This document shows, piece by piece, positions 1 to 8,935 of a DNA stretch of 64,000 nucleotides (the stretch's first letter is position 1; each line of letters opens with the position of its first letter). This DNA is from Kibdelosporangium sp040675465 (GTDB lineage: Bacteria > Actinomycetota > Actinomycetes > Mycobacteriales > Pseudonocardiaceae), in assembly GCF_040675465.1 (NCBI RefSeq), contig NZ_JBFAPA010000012.1, positions 248,001-312,000 of the forward strand, given 5' to 3'. The position numbers and the translations under genes are program-made. The notes under the pieces are model-generated. The model ran no database searches. It was not told the origin of the DNA and saw only the letters and a list, made by a program, of their open reading frames with translations.

Positions 1-524
1 TGCCCGGGATGGACGGGTTCGAGGTGTGCCGCCGCATCCGCGCCGAGGGCGACCTGCCGATCATCATGCTGACCGCGAGGGACGACGACATGGACGTGGT
101 CGCCGGGCTGGAGGCGGGCGCCGACGACTACGTGGTCAAACCCGTGCGGGCCCGCGTTCTCGAGGCCCGCATCCGCGCGGTCCTGCGCCGCGGCACGACC
201 ACCGACGCCAGGCCACGACCCGAGGGCGACGACTACCGCGGGCTGACCATCGACCGGGCGGGCCTGGTGGTCAGCAAGAACGGCCGGACGATCGGCCTCA
301 CCCCCACCGAACTGCGGCTGCTGCTGGAGCTTTCCAGCTCGCCCGGCCGCGTGCTCAGCCGCCAGCAGCTGCTGGAAGCGGTGTGGGAACACGGGTATCT
401 GGGTGACTCGCGGCTGGTCGACGCATGCGTGCAACGGCTGCGGGCCAAGATCGAGGACGATCCGGCCGGCCCGCTGTACATCCAGACCGTGCGCGGTTTC
501 GGTTACCGGTTCGGGCCGCTGTGA
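1..524 (+). CDS. OmpR/PhoB-family response regulator, 5' end outside the window
   Basis: This is the C-terminal part of a DNA-binding two-component response regulator. The frame is open from the window edge and begins within the receiver domain at PGMDGFEVCRRIR, just after the expected phosphoacceptor Asp, which lies upstream. The receiver continues with the conserved Thr in MLTAR and the Lys in DYVVKP, and is followed by a winged-helix output domain that ends with the family signature VRGFGYRFG. The stop overlaps the GTG start of the histidine kinase as GTGA, so the two are translationally coupled cognate partners. The promoter and target genes are not visible. Confidence 0.95.
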   Translation, partial: PGMDGFEVCRRIRAEGDLPIIMLTARDDDMDVVAGLEAGADDYVVKPVRARVLEARIRAVLRRGTTTDARPRPEGDDYRGLTIDRAGLVVSKNGRTIGLTPTELRLLLELSSSPGRVLSRQQLLEAVWEHGYLGDSRLVDACVQRLRAKIEDDPAGPLYIQTVRGFGYRFGPL

Positions 525-1864
525 GGAGCCTGCGCACCCGCCTGTTGCTCGCGTTCGCCCTGCTCACCACGGTCACCGCGGCCGCGGTCGCCGGTGGGAT
601 GTACGTCAACGCGCGTGACGTGATCGTGCAGCAGACCCAGGACGCGGCGGTGCGGACGATGACCGACCGGGTCTCCACCGCGCGGCTGCAGCTGCCGCCC
701 AGCGGCGACGGGCTCATCGGCGTGCTGTCCGACCGGGACACCTCGGCCAAGATCGTCTACAACGGACAGTCCTTTGGCGACCAGAACCTGCGGGTGTCGC
801 CGGAGCTGCGGGCCGAGGTGCGCACGGGACGCGTTGCCTGGCAACGAGTCTCAGGCGGTGGCTCGATCTGGCTGGTGGTCGGGATGGCGCCGGTCAACCG
901 CGCCACCAACAGGCCGTACGGCGTGGAGCTCTACACCCAGCGGAGAATGGACAACGAGGACCAACGCGTCAACCAGCTGGCGACGATCGCGTGGGGCCTG
1001 GGCGCCGCGTCGCTCGTGCTCGCGATGACATTGGCGTGGCTGGCCGCGCGAGGCGTGCTGCGGCCGGTGCGGGACCTCGACATGGCCGCGCACCGGCTGG
1101 GCCTGGGCGACCTGACCACCCGCGTCCCGGTCCGCGGCACGGACGAGCTGGCGGGCGTGGCTCGGACGTTCAACGTGACCGCCTCGGCGCTGGAACACCA
1201 GGTCGGCGAGCTGCGCCGGTTCGTCGCGGACGTGTCGCACGAGCTGCGCACCCCGCTGGCCGCGATGACCGCGGTGGCCGACATCCTCGACGAGGAGGCG
1301 CCCAACCTGCCCGGGGACGCCGGTCAGGCCGCGCGCCTGGTCAGCCAGGAGACCCGCAACCTGACCCGGCTGGTCGACGACCTGATGGAGATCAGCCGGT
1401 TCGACTCCGGCACCGCCGGGCTCGCGCTGGACGCGGTCGACCTGGCCGCCGCGATCACCGCGACCCTGCACACCCGCGGCTGGCTGGACATGGTGGAGAC
1501 CCGGCTGCCGCCGATCGTCGCGCCGGTGGACCGGCGGCGGCTGGACGTCATCGTCGCCAACCTGGTCGGCAACGCGCTGCGGCACGGCGCTGCCCCGGTG
1601 TCCGTGACGCTCGACGCGTTCCCCGGCTGGGTCGTGATCACGGTCAGCGACAACGGCAAGGGCCTGCCCGCCGAGGTCCTGCCGCACGTGTTCGACCGGT
1701 TCTACAAGGCCGACACGGCCCGCAGCCGGTCCGAGGGCAGCGGGCTCGGCCTGGCCATCGCGTGGGAGAACGCGCACCTGCACCATGGCACCCTCGTCGC
1801 GGCGAACCGGCCGGACGGCGGCGCCGTGTTCACCCTCCGGCTGCCCTCGGGGACGACCTCATGA
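521..1864 (+). CDS. Sensor histidine kinase (HAMP, HisKA, HATPase)
   Basis: This membrane sensor kinase of 447 residues should phosphorylate the preceding regulator. The GTG at 521 overlaps the regulator's stop and directly precedes the RTRLLLAFALL membrane helix; a longer upstream reading would only be regulator DNA read in another frame. Order: TM1 at about residues 5-30, an extracellular loop of about 130 residues, TM2 at about 160-185, HAMP, then the HisKA box SHELRTPL with His240. The N box is VANLVGNALRHG, G1 is SDNGKGLP, the F box is FDRFYKAD and G2 is GSGLGLAIA. All catalytic boxes are intact. The stop overlaps the next start as ATGA. The stimulus cannot be told from the loop. Confidence 0.96.
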   Translation: MRSLRTRLLLAFALLTTVTAAAVAGGMYVNARDVIVQQTQDAAVRTMTDRVSTARLQLPPSGDGLIGVLSDRDTSAKIVYNGQSFGDQNLRVSPELRAEVRTGRVAWQRVSGGGSIWLVVGMAPVNRATNRPYGVELYTQRRMDNEDQRVNQLATIAWGLGAASLVLAMTLAWLAARGVLRPVRDLDMAAHRLGLGDLTTRVPVRGTDELAGVARTFNVTASALEHQVGELRRFVADVSHELRTPLAAMTAVADILDEEAPNLPGDAGQAARLVSQETRNLTRLVDDLMEISRFDSGTAGLALDAVDLAAAITATLHTRGWLDMVETRLPPIVAPVDRRRLDVIVANLVGNALRHGAAPVSVTLDAFPGWVVITVSDNGKGLPAEVLPHVFDRFYKADTARSRSEGSGLGLAIAWENAHLHHGTLVAANRPDGGAVFTLRLPSGTTS

Positions 1865-2277
1865 GGATCCTGCGCTCGCTCATGGTGGTGCTGGCCGTGT
1901 CGATGACGGCCGCTTGCGGAATCCAGGCCAGTGGCGTCATCTCCGGCGTTCAGGCGCCTCGAGTCGACCTGTCGCCGGTGCGGCTTTTCTTCGTGGCCAA
2001 CAGAAAGCTCATCGCCGAGGAACGCCCCACGGATCACACACTGTCGTTGCTCGAAACGCTGGCGCTGCTAGCCGGTGGCCCGGCCGAGCCCGGCCTGACC
2101 ACCGAGGTGCCCGCGGACATCGGCCCGTCCGCCGAATCCGGCACCGAGATCACCGTGTCCGCCGACGTGTCCAAACTGTCCACAGTGGCCCGTTCGCAGA
2201 TCGGCTGCACGCTCGGCCCGGTCGTGCTGACCGGCCAGGGACAACGCGTCGGCCCGCTGGAATGTCGGCTAGGTTGA
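1861..2277 (+). CDS. GerMN-like lipoprotein coupled to the two-component system
   Basis: A lipoprotein of 138 residues with a hydrophobic signal segment and a lipobox-like Cys19 in MTAACG; Thr rather than Leu/Val at -3 is slightly unusual. The mature part (SPVRLFFVANRKLIAEERP, then a LALLAGGP stretch and a PADIGPS turn) resembles the GerMN fold found in LpqB-type lipoproteins. It starts inside the kinase stop codon (ATGA). The order regulator, kinase, GerMN lipoprotein recalls mtrA-mtrB-lpqB, although LpqB is several times longer. A role in modulating the kinase at the membrane is inferred from position only. Confidence 0.8.
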   Translation: MRILRSLMVVLAVSMTAACGIQASGVISGVQAPRVDLSPVRLFFVANRKLIAEERPTDHTLSLLETLALLAGGPAEPGLTTEVPADIGPSAESGTEITVSADVSKLSTVARSQIGCTLGPVVLTGQGQRVGPLECRLG

Positions 2278-2281
2278 CATC

Positions 2282-2572
2282 ATGACGGACAAAGAACAGG
2301 AGCCCCCGGTCATCGAGGGCGAGATCGTCCCGGCCTCCTCGGAGCCGTACGTGCCGCCGGTCGTGCCGGACCCGGACTACACCGAGGGCGGCGTGCCCAC
2401 GTTCGACTACGTCCGTGACCGGATCGAGGGCCGGTTCGCCACCTCGGTGGGCGCGAACGAGCTGGCCGGCGAGTCGCCGCAGGGTCAGTCGATCGACCAG
2501 CAGATGGCCGAGCGGGAGCAGGCGGGCAAGGACAAGCTCGAGGAAATCCGACGGGCCATGCGCGGAGAGTGA
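2282..2572 (+). CDS. Small acidic hypothetical protein
   Basis: A soluble 96-residue protein starting only 4 bp after the lipoprotein stop, so probably in the same transcript. The first 45 residues are Pro/Glu/Val-rich and probably disordered. The C-terminal half is charged and probably helical, with Gln/Glu/Lys/Arg heptad-like spacing that ends in EEIRRAMRGE. There is no signal peptide, TM segment or catalytic motif. I do not recognise the family. Codon use matches its neighbours, so I take it as a real gene. Confidence 0.75.
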   Translation: MTDKEQEPPVIEGEIVPASSEPYVPPVVPDPDYTEGGVPTFDYVRDRIEGRFATSVGANELAGESPQGQSIDQQMAEREQAGKDKLEEIRRAMRGE

Positions 2573-2612
2573 ACGGCACGGTCACGGCACGTCTGTGTCA
2601 CGCCAGTGTGGC

Positions 2613-3248
2613 ATGGGCGAGGACAGTGGGATCGTGGGTTTCCGCGAGCAGCAGGGGGCGTGCTGGCAGCTGAGGCTGGTCGGCAAGGTCGAGATGGCCC
2701 GGATGGGCGCGACGTGGGAGACCAGCCCGGTCGGCAGCCGCAAGGCGCTGACCCTGATGGCGTTGCTGGGCGCGCACGGTGATCAACGGGTCACCTTGAC
2801 GGAGATCGTGGACGCGCTGTGGCAGGGCGCGCCACCGAAGGAACCGGCCGCGAACGTGGCCACTCTGGTCAGCCGGCTGCGGGCCAGGTTCGGCCTGGAG
2901 ACCATCATCGGCCGGCGCACCGGTTACCGGCTGGGCGGCACCGTGCAGGTGGATCTGCACGAGGCCGCGGTGCTGGTGACCAAGGCGGAGCGGGCCCTGC
3001 GCAGCGCTCAGCCCGCGCACTGCCTGCTGGTCGCCGAGCAGGCGATCAAGCTGCTGGTGCCGGGGCAGGTGCTGACCGAGTACCCGGCGTCCCCGTGGGC
3101 GATGGATGCCCGTGCGTTGCAGGACAAGCTGCTGCGCCGGGCCCGGCATGTGGCCGTCGAGAGCGCGTTGCGGACGGGCGCGCCCCGCCTGGCGCGGGCG
3201 TTGGCGGACACCACCTCCGCCGCGCACCAGGCGTTGCGGGCCTGCTAG
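2613..3248 (+). CDS. SARP/AfsR-like winged-helix regulator, short form
   Basis: The 211-residue product has an OmpR-type winged helix (about residues 20-105, with SRKALTLMALLG, VDALWQG and NVATLVSRLRARFG) typical of Streptomyces antibiotic regulatory proteins. A truncated BTAD-like helical region follows. At 211 residues it is shorter than usual SARPs (around 270). The ATG at 2613 is the first reasonable start; a GTG at 2634 is possible. No biosynthetic cluster lies nearby, so its target is unknown. Its stop overlaps by 4 bp the stop of the convergent gene on the other strand. Confidence 0.8.
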   Translation: MGEDSGIVGFREQQGACWQLRLVGKVEMARMGATWETSPVGSRKALTLMALLGAHGDQRVTLTEIVDALWQGAPPKEPAANVATLVSRLRARFGLETIIGRRTGYRLGGTVQVDLHEAAVLVTKAERALRSAQPAHCLLVAEQAIKLLVPGQVLTEYPASPWAMDARALQDKLLRRARHVAVESALRTGAPRLARALADTTSAAHQALRAC

Positions 3249-4891
3249 TTGCCCGCCATGCCGATGTCGTAGTACTGGTTCTTCTTGTCGTAGACCGGGA
3301 AGAGCACGTGGTTGGTGTACTTCGGGTCGTCGCCGATCTCGTCACGGGTGCCCGTGATGATCTCGGCGGCGGCCTTCACCGCCTTGCCGCCCGCGCCGTC
3401 GGCGAACCCGAGCAGCCGGTGGCCTTCGTGCATCATGTCGTAGGGGCCGACGATCGCGCCGTTCTTGAGCACGGTCGTGTACTTCGGGTTCGACGCGGCC
3501 AGCCTGCCCCACACCCCCGCGATCTCCACGAGGTCGCCGCCGGTCTTCTCGAAGCTCTTGGGATGCGTGCCCCACCCGAACGCCGGTGACCAGTGCGCCA
3601 GGTGCGCGGCGAGCGCGATCGACGACTCCGGCCAGTCGTAGGCGTACTCCGGGATGTGCGCGGCGTGTTTCTCCATCGCGGCCCACTGGGCGTCCAGCGC
3701 GTGCTGCTGGTGTTCCGGATCGCGGCCCAGGGTCACGAACACGCCGAGGAGCTTCTTGTCGAACTGCATGAGCCGCAACGCGTTGTCGTCGGTCTCGATC
3801 ATCCCGGTGTCGGTGTTCACGACACGCCAGCTGTTCCGCCCGCAGTCGATCCCCGCGCGCAGGAGAACGGCCCTGGCTTCGGGGTCCTGCTCGAACATGA
3901 TCATGAGGACCTCGTTCATCGAGCCGCTCTTGCCGCTGAACCCCTTGCCCCACGTGAGGATCTGGTCGTCGTAGGTGTTGATGGAGTCGACGGTCCCCTC
4001 GTGCCCGAGCTCCTTGAAGGCGACCTTCCGTGCCTTGGCGGCGGGGTCGTTCGCGTCGCCCTGCAGCTGGGTCGGGGTGAGTTTCTCGTTGGCACCGCTG
4101 TCGCCCAGCACCATGCCTTTGTTGCCGTGGTACGTGGTTTTCTTGATCGCGTACTCGGGCAGGGTTTCGCGGTTGGCCTTGATCTTCTCGACGAGGGTCT
4201 TCTGCTCGGCGGTGAGTTCGGGGACGTCGATCTCGGGGATGTTGACCTGGTCCTCACCCTTGGTCAGGGTGATCTTGGTCTTCTTGTCCCGTTTGGCCAC
4301 GGGCAGGACGGTCGGCCAGTTCTCCAGCCCACCCAGTTCCGGCGGCGCCGCAGGCTTCGAGGCCGCCGCCGCGGGCGCCGCCGCTCCCGCCGCCGCCTCG
4401 CCGTGCGGTTTTCCTTGCTGCGGCTTGGGTTGGTGTTTCCGCAAGGCCGCGAACGTCCGTCCACCTGGGTCAACGCGCCCGTCGGCTTTGGGCCACCCCA
4501 TGATCTCGCGCTGGAACTTGGTGATGGCGGCCCCGACATCCAGATCGGCCATCCCCACGCCCATCAACAGGCGCTCGACGATCACCACATCCCCGGGCTG
4601 GTTCTCCCCCTCAACCCCAACAGACCCACGCAGCTCCTGCCCGAAAAGCCCGTGCGACACCTCAGAAACGGCCCCCATAGCCGAATCCCACACATCCCCC
4701 AGCCCCCACAACCGCACAAGCATCGAAGGCTCAGCCGCCGCCTTGGCCACAGCCTGGTTGCCCGCGGCCAGGAACGAAGGCCCCTCCGCCCCACCAGGCC
4801 GAACAACCCTCCCACCCTCACCACCACCATCATCACCACCAGCCCGCACAGCACCATCAACCCGCTCAACCCACCGATCAAACTGCCCCAT
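3245..4891 (-). CDS. Orphan protein with peptidoglycan-binding-like motif and unknown C-terminal domain
   Basis: A product of about 548 residues, function unknown. The start is taken at MGQFDRWVERVDG; upstream translation is Gly-rich noise. Residues 105-150 contain ITKFQREIMG followed by DGRVDPGGRTFAAL (137-150), the pattern of PG-binding-like domains often attached to secretion-system spikes, effectors and lysins. An Ala/Pro/Lys linker (about 155-190) leads to a C-terminal domain of about 320 residues with TYDDQILTWGKGFSG and many Trp, His and Tyr. The layout resembles a wall-targeted hydrolase or injected effector, but no signal peptide and no adjacent secretion or immunity gene is visible. 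The C-rich strand bias at its 5' end differs from neighbouring genes. Confidence 0.75.
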   Translation of the reverse strand: MGQFDRWVERVDGAVRAGGDDGGGEGGRVVRPGGAEGPSFLAAGNQAVAKAAAEPSMLVRLWGLGDVWDSAMGAVSEVSHGLFGQELRGSVGVEGENQPGDVVIVERLLMGVGMADLDVGAAITKFQREIMGWPKADGRVDPGGRTFAALRKHQPKPQQGKPHGEAAAGAAAPAAAASKPAAPPELGGLENWPTVLPVAKRDKKTKITLTKGEDQVNIPEIDVPELTAEQKTLVEKIKANRETLPEYAIKKTTYHGNKGMVLGDSGANEKLTPTQLQGDANDPAAKARKVAFKELGHEGTVDSINTYDDQILTWGKGFSGKSGSMNEVLMIMFEQDPEARAVLLRAGIDCGRNSWRVVNTDTGMIETDDNALRLMQFDKKLLGVFVTLGRDPEHQQHALDAQWAAMEKHAAHIPEYAYDWPESSIALAAHLAHWSPAFGWGTHPKSFEKTGGDLVEIAGVWGRLAASNPKYTTVLKNGAIVGPYDMMHEGHRLLGFADGAGGKAVKAAAEIITGTRDEIGDDPKYTNHVLFPVYDKKNQYYDIGMAGN

Positions 4892-5138
4892 ACCCCAAAC
4901 AATCACAACCCACCCACCCCCACACAACGCCCAAAAGGGCAACACCCCATCCCCCCGCCTGCAATGTTCCAAAAGACCAAACCCGCCACCCCCACCAGCC
5001 ACCCCCACACCGCAGGTCACCCAACCCAGCCCACAAGGATCCGAAGGATCCCCCGCCCCTCTTGGCGGCCTGCCCGTCCGGCGAGGACATCTCTTCCACC
5101 CAGCCGAAGCCAGCGCTCAACCGCGACCGCCAAGAGAG

Positions 5139-8100
5139 CTAACGCTCAACCCGCCACTGCCGTCCCGGAGCGCAACGACAAACCAGACCAGTACTGATAG
5201 ACCCCCGAAGCTCATCCCCCAGCACAGGATCGGCCTCAGCAATAACATCCAGCGCCCGCTTCAAAGCCTTCCGCACGGCAGTCCGAGCCCGCTCCGGAGA
5301 ATCCGGAAACCCCCGGATCCGCCCTCCCAACCCAACCGCCCCGGCAAGCTCGGAAGTCAAAGCCTCCCGCTCCAACCGCAACCGCTCAGCCCGCGCCAGA
5401 TCCATATCGCTGTCCGCCACATCGATCTCAGCGTCGATGGTCCGCAACCGCCGCCGATAAGCATCCACAGCGGACTCATCAATCAGCTCGTGCCGCGCGT
5501 CAACCACCCCCGCCGCAGCCAGGTCCAGTGCCGGAACATCCTGCCACGCATGCTCGAGCAGCACACTGAGATACCGGATCCCCACCAGATCAGGCAAGGC
5601 TGTCACCGCCTCGCCCATCACAATCGCCCACCCGGTGGGTGTCCGCCGCAGAACCGCTGGGATGTCAGGCGGCCCAGCCAGAGCCAGCCAAGCCTCAGCC
5701 CGCTCAGGCATATCCATAGCCCGAGCCTCATTAGCCGCCTCAGTCAACAAAGAACGAGCCGCAGGAAGATCCCCAGTATGCCCCCGCGCGATAAGAGCCT
5801 CAGCCAACTGCGCCCGACTCAAGGCAACAGCCGGACGATGCCCGATGCGGACGTTGTCCAGCACCCCCTGCTCCAAATAGGACACAGCCGCGTCAAGATC
5901 CCCATCCATCATCGCGGCCACCCCAAGCGCCCGGGAAGCCGCCCCAATACAGGAAACCGCGAGCGAAGGCATTACCGGCAACGAGGCAAAAGGCCGGATC
6001 AAATCCGCGGCCTGCTTCACCAGCTCCGCGTCGTCCAGCAACACCCCGGCATCCACCAACGCCACCATCGCCGCCAGCCACGTACTCGACCGCGGCAGCT
6101 GAGCCAACCCGATCTCCAGCAACGGAGCCAAAGCAGCCCGCGCCTCAGCAGGCCGTCCACCCCGCGCCAGCAACATCACCGCACTGGCCCGGAACCCGTA
6201 CTCGGGCACCGCGAGGCTGGCCGAAGCCATAGTCGCCGCAACGAGTTCAGCCAGCTCGGCGTCCCGCCCCTGCAACCACCGAATCGCCATCAGCTGCGCG
6301 CCGTAGTACCCCGTGGCGTCGGCGTCCCCCACCTTGATCCCCAGCTGCAGACACGGCCCCGCCGCCTCCTCAGCCGCTGCCAGCCGCCCGGCCCGGATCA
6401 ACCGCATGACGTCCATCGCCGCCACGATGTACCCGATGCTCGCCACACCCAAAGCCGCCGACCGCTGCCGCAGCTCGTTCAACGACCGCTCCGCCAGCGG
6501 ATCCCCCACCAGATACCGATCCGCGGTCAGCCACAACAGCCCGAACAACGACAAAATCGCGTCACCGGCGGCGGAAGCCGCCTCGATCTGTTCCTGCGCG
6601 AGCGCCATCCGGGCGTGCGCGTGCTCCGGAGCCAGCAAAGCGTGATGCGCCAACGAAAGCGCGTCCGCCAGCGCCCAGTCGTCACCCACCTGCCGGGTCT
6701 CTTCCAAGGCGTCCAGCACCGCCTGCTCGGGAGCCCCCTCGTAAACAGCCTCCGCGGCCAGCCGGACCTTCAGCCGGCACCGCAACGACTCCTCCTCCGG
6801 CGGCAACGCCCGCAAAGCTGCCCGCTGCTGCGCCAGAACCCGTTGCCGCACAGTGGCATTGCGATGCTCGTGCACCCACACCCCGCCCAGCCCCAGCACC
6901 GCACGCGCCAACAAGACCGGCTCACCGACCCGCGAAGCTGCCTCCGCGGCCACCTCGAACCCGGCCCGCGCATCGATCAACCGTCCACAAGCGAGCACCG
7001 CATCGGCCCGCTCGATCAGCAACTCCGCGGACGCCCCCATCCGCGACGCCAACGCCACCGCCCGGTCGAGCAGCTCCGCCGCCTGCTCGTACGCGTACCC
7101 ACGTTGCAACGAAACGGCCGCCGTCCGGCACGCGGCGATCGCGATGTCGGTGTCCGCCGCCGACCGCGGCGCCGCGGCCAGAGCGTGGTGAGCGACCCTT
7201 TCAGGCGGCCCCGGCAACATCGCGGCGGCACCGGCGTGCGCGTTCAACTGCTCGGTGTGGTCCAGCAGACCCAAAGCGGCCTCACGAACCAGGTCGTGGA
7301 ACCGCCATCCGGTGTCGGTGAGGTCGACCAGCCCCGTGCCGGAGGCGACCGTCAAAGCCTCGACCACGACCTCGGGCGGCTCCCCGACCAGGGCGCCGAC
7401 CTCAGTCGTCGTGCCGTCCACACCCAGCAAAGCGGCGAACGCCAAGATCCGCCGTGTCCCGGGCGCCAGCCGCCCGAGCGCCGCGGCGATCGCGTGCCCG
7501 GCGGTGACATCCCCGGAACCCGTCCACCCCAGGCCGACGGCTTGCGTCAGGTACAGCGGGCTACCGCCGGTGACCCGTAACAGCACCAGAGCGGCGGTGT
7601 CGCTGACGTCCTGCATGCCGTGCGCGGTAAGCAAAGCGGTGGTGTCCGCCAGGCCGAATGGCCGCAGCACCACGGTTGTCGCGTCCCGCTGCAGCTCGGC
7701 GATCAACGAGTCCGGCGAGGAGTCCGGGCGGGTGGCCAGGACCAGCACGAGCGGCAGGCGGTCGAGGGTCTGCACGAGGAAGCGGGTGAGCAGCAGGGTG
7801 CTCGTGTCCGCGTAGTGCAGGTCGTCGATGACGATCATGGTCGGCTTGCCGCGCCGGGTGGTGAGCAGCAGGTCCGCCACGGCCGCGAAGCGCGCGAACC
7901 GTTCCGAGCCGACGATTTCGCCTCCGGTGTCCGAGGCGAGCAACTGCGCGCCTTCGGGTCCGGTCAGGGCGGGCAAGATCGCGGGCCACGGCCAGAGCGC
8001 GGGCGCGCCGCCGTGCGGCCAGCACCGGCCCCAGACCACCTCGAAGCCCTCGCGTTCGGCCTCGTCGGCGGCGCGCTCCCCCAACCAGGTCTTGCCGACC

Positions 8101-8207
8101 CCCGCCTCACCTGCGAGAACGACCACCTGGCGACGGCCCTCCGCCGCGCGCGCCCGGATGCCGGACAGCACGGCAAGCTCGTCACCCCGGCCGACGAACG
8201 TGTCCAC
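5139..8207 (-). CDS. Large AAA/ATPase regulator (LuxR-like architecture without a C-terminal LuxR HTH)
   Basis: A 1022-residue cytoplasmic ATPase of the MalT/AfsR style. It begins VGRGDELAVLSGI, with Walker A GEAGVGKT at about residues 34-41 and a Walker B-like MIVIDDLHYAD near 130. A winged-helix region and a long helical TPR-like array rich in AEAL, EAA and RAV repeats occupy the middle. The last 60 residues (ARTAVRKALKRALDVI, then ELRGSISTGLVCRC) match the tail of the paralogue at 34926-37838; neither carries a LuxR HTH. The start is GTG. It lies 64 bp behind an atypical response regulator on the same strand and is probably co-transcribed with it. The ligand is unknown. Confidence 0.88.
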   Translation of the reverse strand: MDTFVGRGDELAVLSGIRARAAEGRRQVVVLAGEAGVGKTWLGERAADEAEREGFEVVWGRCWPHGGAPALWPWPAILPALTGPEGAQLLASDTGGEIVGSERFARFAAVADLLLTTRRGKPTMIVIDDLHYADTSTLLLTRFLVQTLDRLPLVLVLATRPDSSPDSLIAELQRDATTVVLRPFGLADTTALLTAHGMQDVSDTAALVLLRVTGGSPLYLTQAVGLGWTGSGDVTAGHAIAAALGRLAPGTRRILAFAALLGVDGTTTEVGALVGEPPEVVVEALTVASGTGLVDLTDTGWRFHDLVREAALGLLDHTEQLNAHAGAAAMLPGPPERVAHHALAAAPRSAADTDIAIAACRTAAVSLQRGYAYEQAAELLDRAVALASRMGASAELLIERADAVLACGRLIDARAGFEVAAEAASRVGEPVLLARAVLGLGGVWVHEHRNATVRQRVLAQQRAALRALPPEEESLRCRLKVRLAAEAVYEGAPEQAVLDALEETRQVGDDWALADALSLAHHALLAPEHAHARMALAQEQIEAASAAGDAILSLFGLLWLTADRYLVGDPLAERSLNELRQRSAALGVASIGYIVAAMDVMRLIRAGRLAAAEEAAGPCLQLGIKVGDADATGYYGAQLMAIRWLQGRDAELAELVAATMASASLAVPEYGFRASAVMLLARGGRPAEARAALAPLLEIGLAQLPRSSTWLAAMVALVDAGVLLDDAELVKQAADLIRPFASLPVMPSLAVSCIGAASRALGVAAMMDGDLDAAVSYLEQGVLDNVRIGHRPAVALSRAQLAEALIARGHTGDLPAARSLLTEAANEARAMDMPERAEAWLALAGPPDIPAVLRRTPTGWAIVMGEAVTALPDLVGIRYLSVLLEHAWQDVPALDLAAAGVVDARHELIDESAVDAYRRRLRTIDAEIDVADSDMDLARAERLRLEREALTSELAGAVGLGGRIRGFPDSPERARTAVRKALKRALDVIAEADPVLGDELRGSISTGLVCRCAPGRQWRVER

Positions 8208-8271
8208 GCCGGGAAAGTCTGCCGTATGGCCCGGCGGATTGATATCGGTGTCACGCCAACTGGCCCGGCGA

Positions 8272-8871
8272 CTACTGTCTACTGTGGATTCGAGCGGCCC
8301 GCGCGATGCGGATCGCGTCGGCCTGGCTGCGGGCCGGGAGCTTCAGGCAGATGTTGGAAACGTGCCGGCCGACGGTCTTGCTCGTGACGCCGAGCGATCC
8401 GGCGATGGCGGTCAGGCCGGTGTCCTGGGCGAGCAGGTCGAGCACTTCCCGTTCCCGCGCGGTGAGCTGAGGAAACGCGGTGCCAGGGCTGAGCATCCGG
8501 CGGATCCTCGGCGCGACCGCCGCGTTGGTGAAGAAACCGCCGCGCGCCGCCACCCGGATCGCGGTGAGCACGTCCTCCGGTTCGGCGTTCTTGGTCAGGT
8601 AGGCACCGGCCCCGGCGGCCATCGCCGCGCCGAGATGCTCCTCTTTGTCCAGATCACTGACCGCGACGACCACGACATCCGGTACATCCTGGACGATCGC
8701 CAGCATGTCCACGTTGAGCAGGGCGACGTCCGGCGGGTCGGCACGCAGCCGGTCGAGCGCCTGCGCCGGCGTGGCGGCCATCCCGACCACGCACACGTCC
8801 CTGGTCTGTCCGAGGTAGGTCGCCAGTCCATTGAGGTACATCGGCTGACTGTCCGCGACCAGCACTTTCAC
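8272..8871 (-). CDS. NarL/LuxR-type response regulator with degenerate receiver
   Basis: This 199-residue regulator starts at a GTG giving VKVLVADSQP; a GTG one codon earlier is equally possible. The C-terminal LuxR HTH is complete (LTAREREVLDLLAQ, then GVTSKTVGRHVSNI). The receiver is unusual. The acidic pair is Asp7-Ser8 instead of Asp-Asp. The phosphoacceptor is Asn53 in DVALLNVDM. About nine residues are missing between beta3 and alpha3. The switch Ser (AVSD) and the Lys of YLTKN remain. No histidine kinase is adjacent. Phosphorylation-independent control is inferred. It precedes the large ATPase gene on the same strand. Confidence 0.88.
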   Translation of the reverse strand: MKVLVADSQPMYLNGLATYLGQTRDVCVVGMAATPAQALDRLRADPPDVALLNVDMLAIVQDVPDVVVVAVSDLDKEEHLGAAMAAGAGAYLTKNAEPEDVLTAIRVAARGGFFTNAAVAPRIRRMLSPGTAFPQLTAREREVLDLLAQDTGLTAIAGSLGVTSKTVGRHVSNICLKLPARSQADAIRIARAARIHSRQ

Positions 8872-8935
8872 CACATTGTATGAGGCGTGACACGCGCGTG
8901 CCGTTCGGCGGCACAATCCGGTTAACTTTCACCGC

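Noticed and set aside
3975..7580. 1201-codon open frame on the plus strand
   Set aside because: Antisense to the orphan protein and the large ATPase, with a Pro/Arg/His/Gln-rich translation and no domain.
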